Part shown: piece after piece, positions 62,577-64,000 of the stretch
Layout: every line of letters begins with the position of its first letter
How positions within the stretch are numbered: position 1 is the first letter of the stretch
From: Stratiolaelaps scimitus
Taxonomy: Eukaryota; Arthropoda; Arachnida; Mesostigmata; Laelapidae
DNA: 64,000 bases
Direction of reading: 5' to 3'
NCBI GenBank assembly: GCA_019614645.1
Contig: JABWDB010000009.1
Coordinates: 6,801,501-6,865,500 of the forward strand
The notes under the pieces: generated by a model
What the model saw: only the letters and a program-made list of their open reading frames with translations
What the model was told of the DNA's origin: nothing
The model's database searches: none
Position numbers and translations under genes: made by a program

Positions 62577-64000
62577 CGAAATGCTGGATTTGACTGCATT
62601 TTTTACGATTGGTAGTTATAAAGCCGAAAGAAAAACATATTCAATTGGAGCAGGACAATCGAAGGTCCGTTGTAAGGCTCTTCTAGACTCAATTTTACCC
62701 CGTTCATTGTCGGGAGTGGTCGATTTTCGAGCGTCCCCGATTTACTGTTTTTGTATCATTTGTACGTATATGCGCATATGCGCATATAACATATATGCGT
62801 ATATAACACTGTAATATCCAGGCGTAGAGGGAGCTGGGATATTGTGAGATTTGCAACAGACCTATCTTACAGCAGGGCATACATATGTATAAATAATTTC
62901 CGCCACAGCTCGGGTGGCCTCTACGAACAGGCCAATCTCTGACGGTATGATATCGTTTACAAAAGCAGACCTCTGCCCAGTGGCACTCGTGACCAGCGAA
63001 TATTCATGATAATAATGATAAGCAGTAATACGGAGCCTAGCGGAAATAGGTATTATTAGGTATACATTAAATCAAGCAACGATTGGAGGAAGTAGCACAC
63101 ACTTGGTGTATCGTGTTTGGCTCCGTCCGCTTGTTGTTATTGTTTCGCAGTTTACCGATCGAGGTAATTGATAGGTTTCGTTTGTGCGAGACTCACCAAC
63201 CGAACACAGCCGTATTTATCTTGCCTTCTTTTATCACGGAAGCGATCCTTAACGTGGACTACACACACACACATTTATTAAGGGCATGACACGTTTCTTT
63301 TTTTGTTGTACTGACGACAACAACTCCGTCATCGTTCTCCAGGCGACGGCCATCACCGCGATTTTATTATGCACGATTGCAAATTAATGGAGTCTTTTTC
63401 TATTGTTTTTTTTGCATATCGAGAAAAACCACGGATCTGTAGCGCGGCTTTGCATGATGAATCAAATAAAGCCAATATTATCATAAACTCAATCAACTCA
63501 TACTTGTATGTGTGTCTTGTCATTTATGTTTATGCAAGGATATCAGCCAAAAAAATCCCTACTCTCTAGTATTATTCAGAAGATGGCTGAGAAGCGATTC
63601 GAAGCCTACTAGTGGCATTGTGTCTCGCATCTAATTCTAATCAATGCCTCCGACGTTACGATAACCAGCATGAGCCCCACCGCGCGCTGCCCGCAATAGA
63701 TATATGCTTAATAGTTTGTTTTTACGTCCACTGAAAGTGCTTTTTAATATTACATCATTGGAGATTTGAGAGCGGGCTCTCGCACTGCTGGGCCTCCTCG
63801 CGCGATACCGATTCTGGAAGTATCATTATTGTTATTATTATTATTACTATTATTAATTAAAATAATAACGAACAGTACCATGCTATCATAGTAATTTGCA
63901 ACTTTATTAATCGCTAATGTATTCTACCGCCGTTGGTGCTACGCCGATATTTTGATCCTAATAGACAAGCAGCAGTAATCGCTGTACGGCGAATGTGGTT

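Larger units (their letters stand above)
60993..64000. other. no gene recognised downstream of growth factor
   Basis: Intergenic-looking DNA with the 61.9 kb TA array, a GT run and a short direct repeat tagatcgtagattttta at about 61330 and 61354. A minus-strand open frame at 61276-61557 has no recognised domain. Confidence 0.5.

Noticed and set aside
1..64000. CRISPR arrays, bacterial operons, origins
   Set aside because: No regularly spaced repeats with unique spacers and no prokaryotic gene organisation; the sequence is eukaryotic.

Overview
The window is animal nuclear DNA, most likely from an arthropod and possibly a mite or other chelicerate. The evidence is GT-AG split exons, a clearly metazoan PDGF/VEGF-type growth factor, tRNA-derived and poly-A retroposons flanked by target-site duplications, a degenerate Tc1/mariner element, a 5S rRNA-derived sequence, and dozens of (TA)n, (GGC)n, (TTG)n and (ATA)n microsatellites. 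There are no bacterial-type operons or long uninterrupted genes. Assignment below arthropod level is inference.

The strongest gene lies at the right, on the plus strand at about 57.5-61.0 kb. Four exons (57538-57688, 58019-58288, 58781-58915, 60696-60855) splice in frame with consensus GT-AG borders into a PDGF/VEGF-related factor. It has the eight-cysteine cystine-knot domain, then a second cysteine-rich exon with a CTCDC motif, then a basic C-terminal exon with a stop codon. An AATAAA signal follows at 60987. A further upstream exon (about 57039-57188) is plausible. A first exon that looks like a signal peptide sits at 34079-34192 and ends at a good splice donor. It could belong to the same gene across a ~23 kb intron or to another gene, and the splice phases I can see do not link them directly.

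The remaining ~60 kb is intergenic or intronic and rich in repeats. Mobile-element traces are: three copies of one tRNA-derived SINE (3.0, 24.9 and 34.5 kb, the second with a perfect 14-bp duplication); two copies of a different short retroposon (38.1 kb with a perfect 15-bp duplication and a 23-A tail, and 43.4 kb); a Tc3-like transposase pseudogene at 26.9-28.1 kb; and two related transposase N-terminal relics beside it (25.9-26.4 kb minus, 29.9-30.3 kb plus). A 5S rRNA-like sequence lies at 20.5 kb on the minus strand. Near-perfect palindromes occur at 7.5, 10.6, 26.7 and 54.4 kb. An isolated exon-like open segment at 54155-54424 on the minus strand has both splice consensus sites but no recognised homology.

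Most long open reading frames elsewhere are of the length expected by chance and show no recognisable domain. They were left out.
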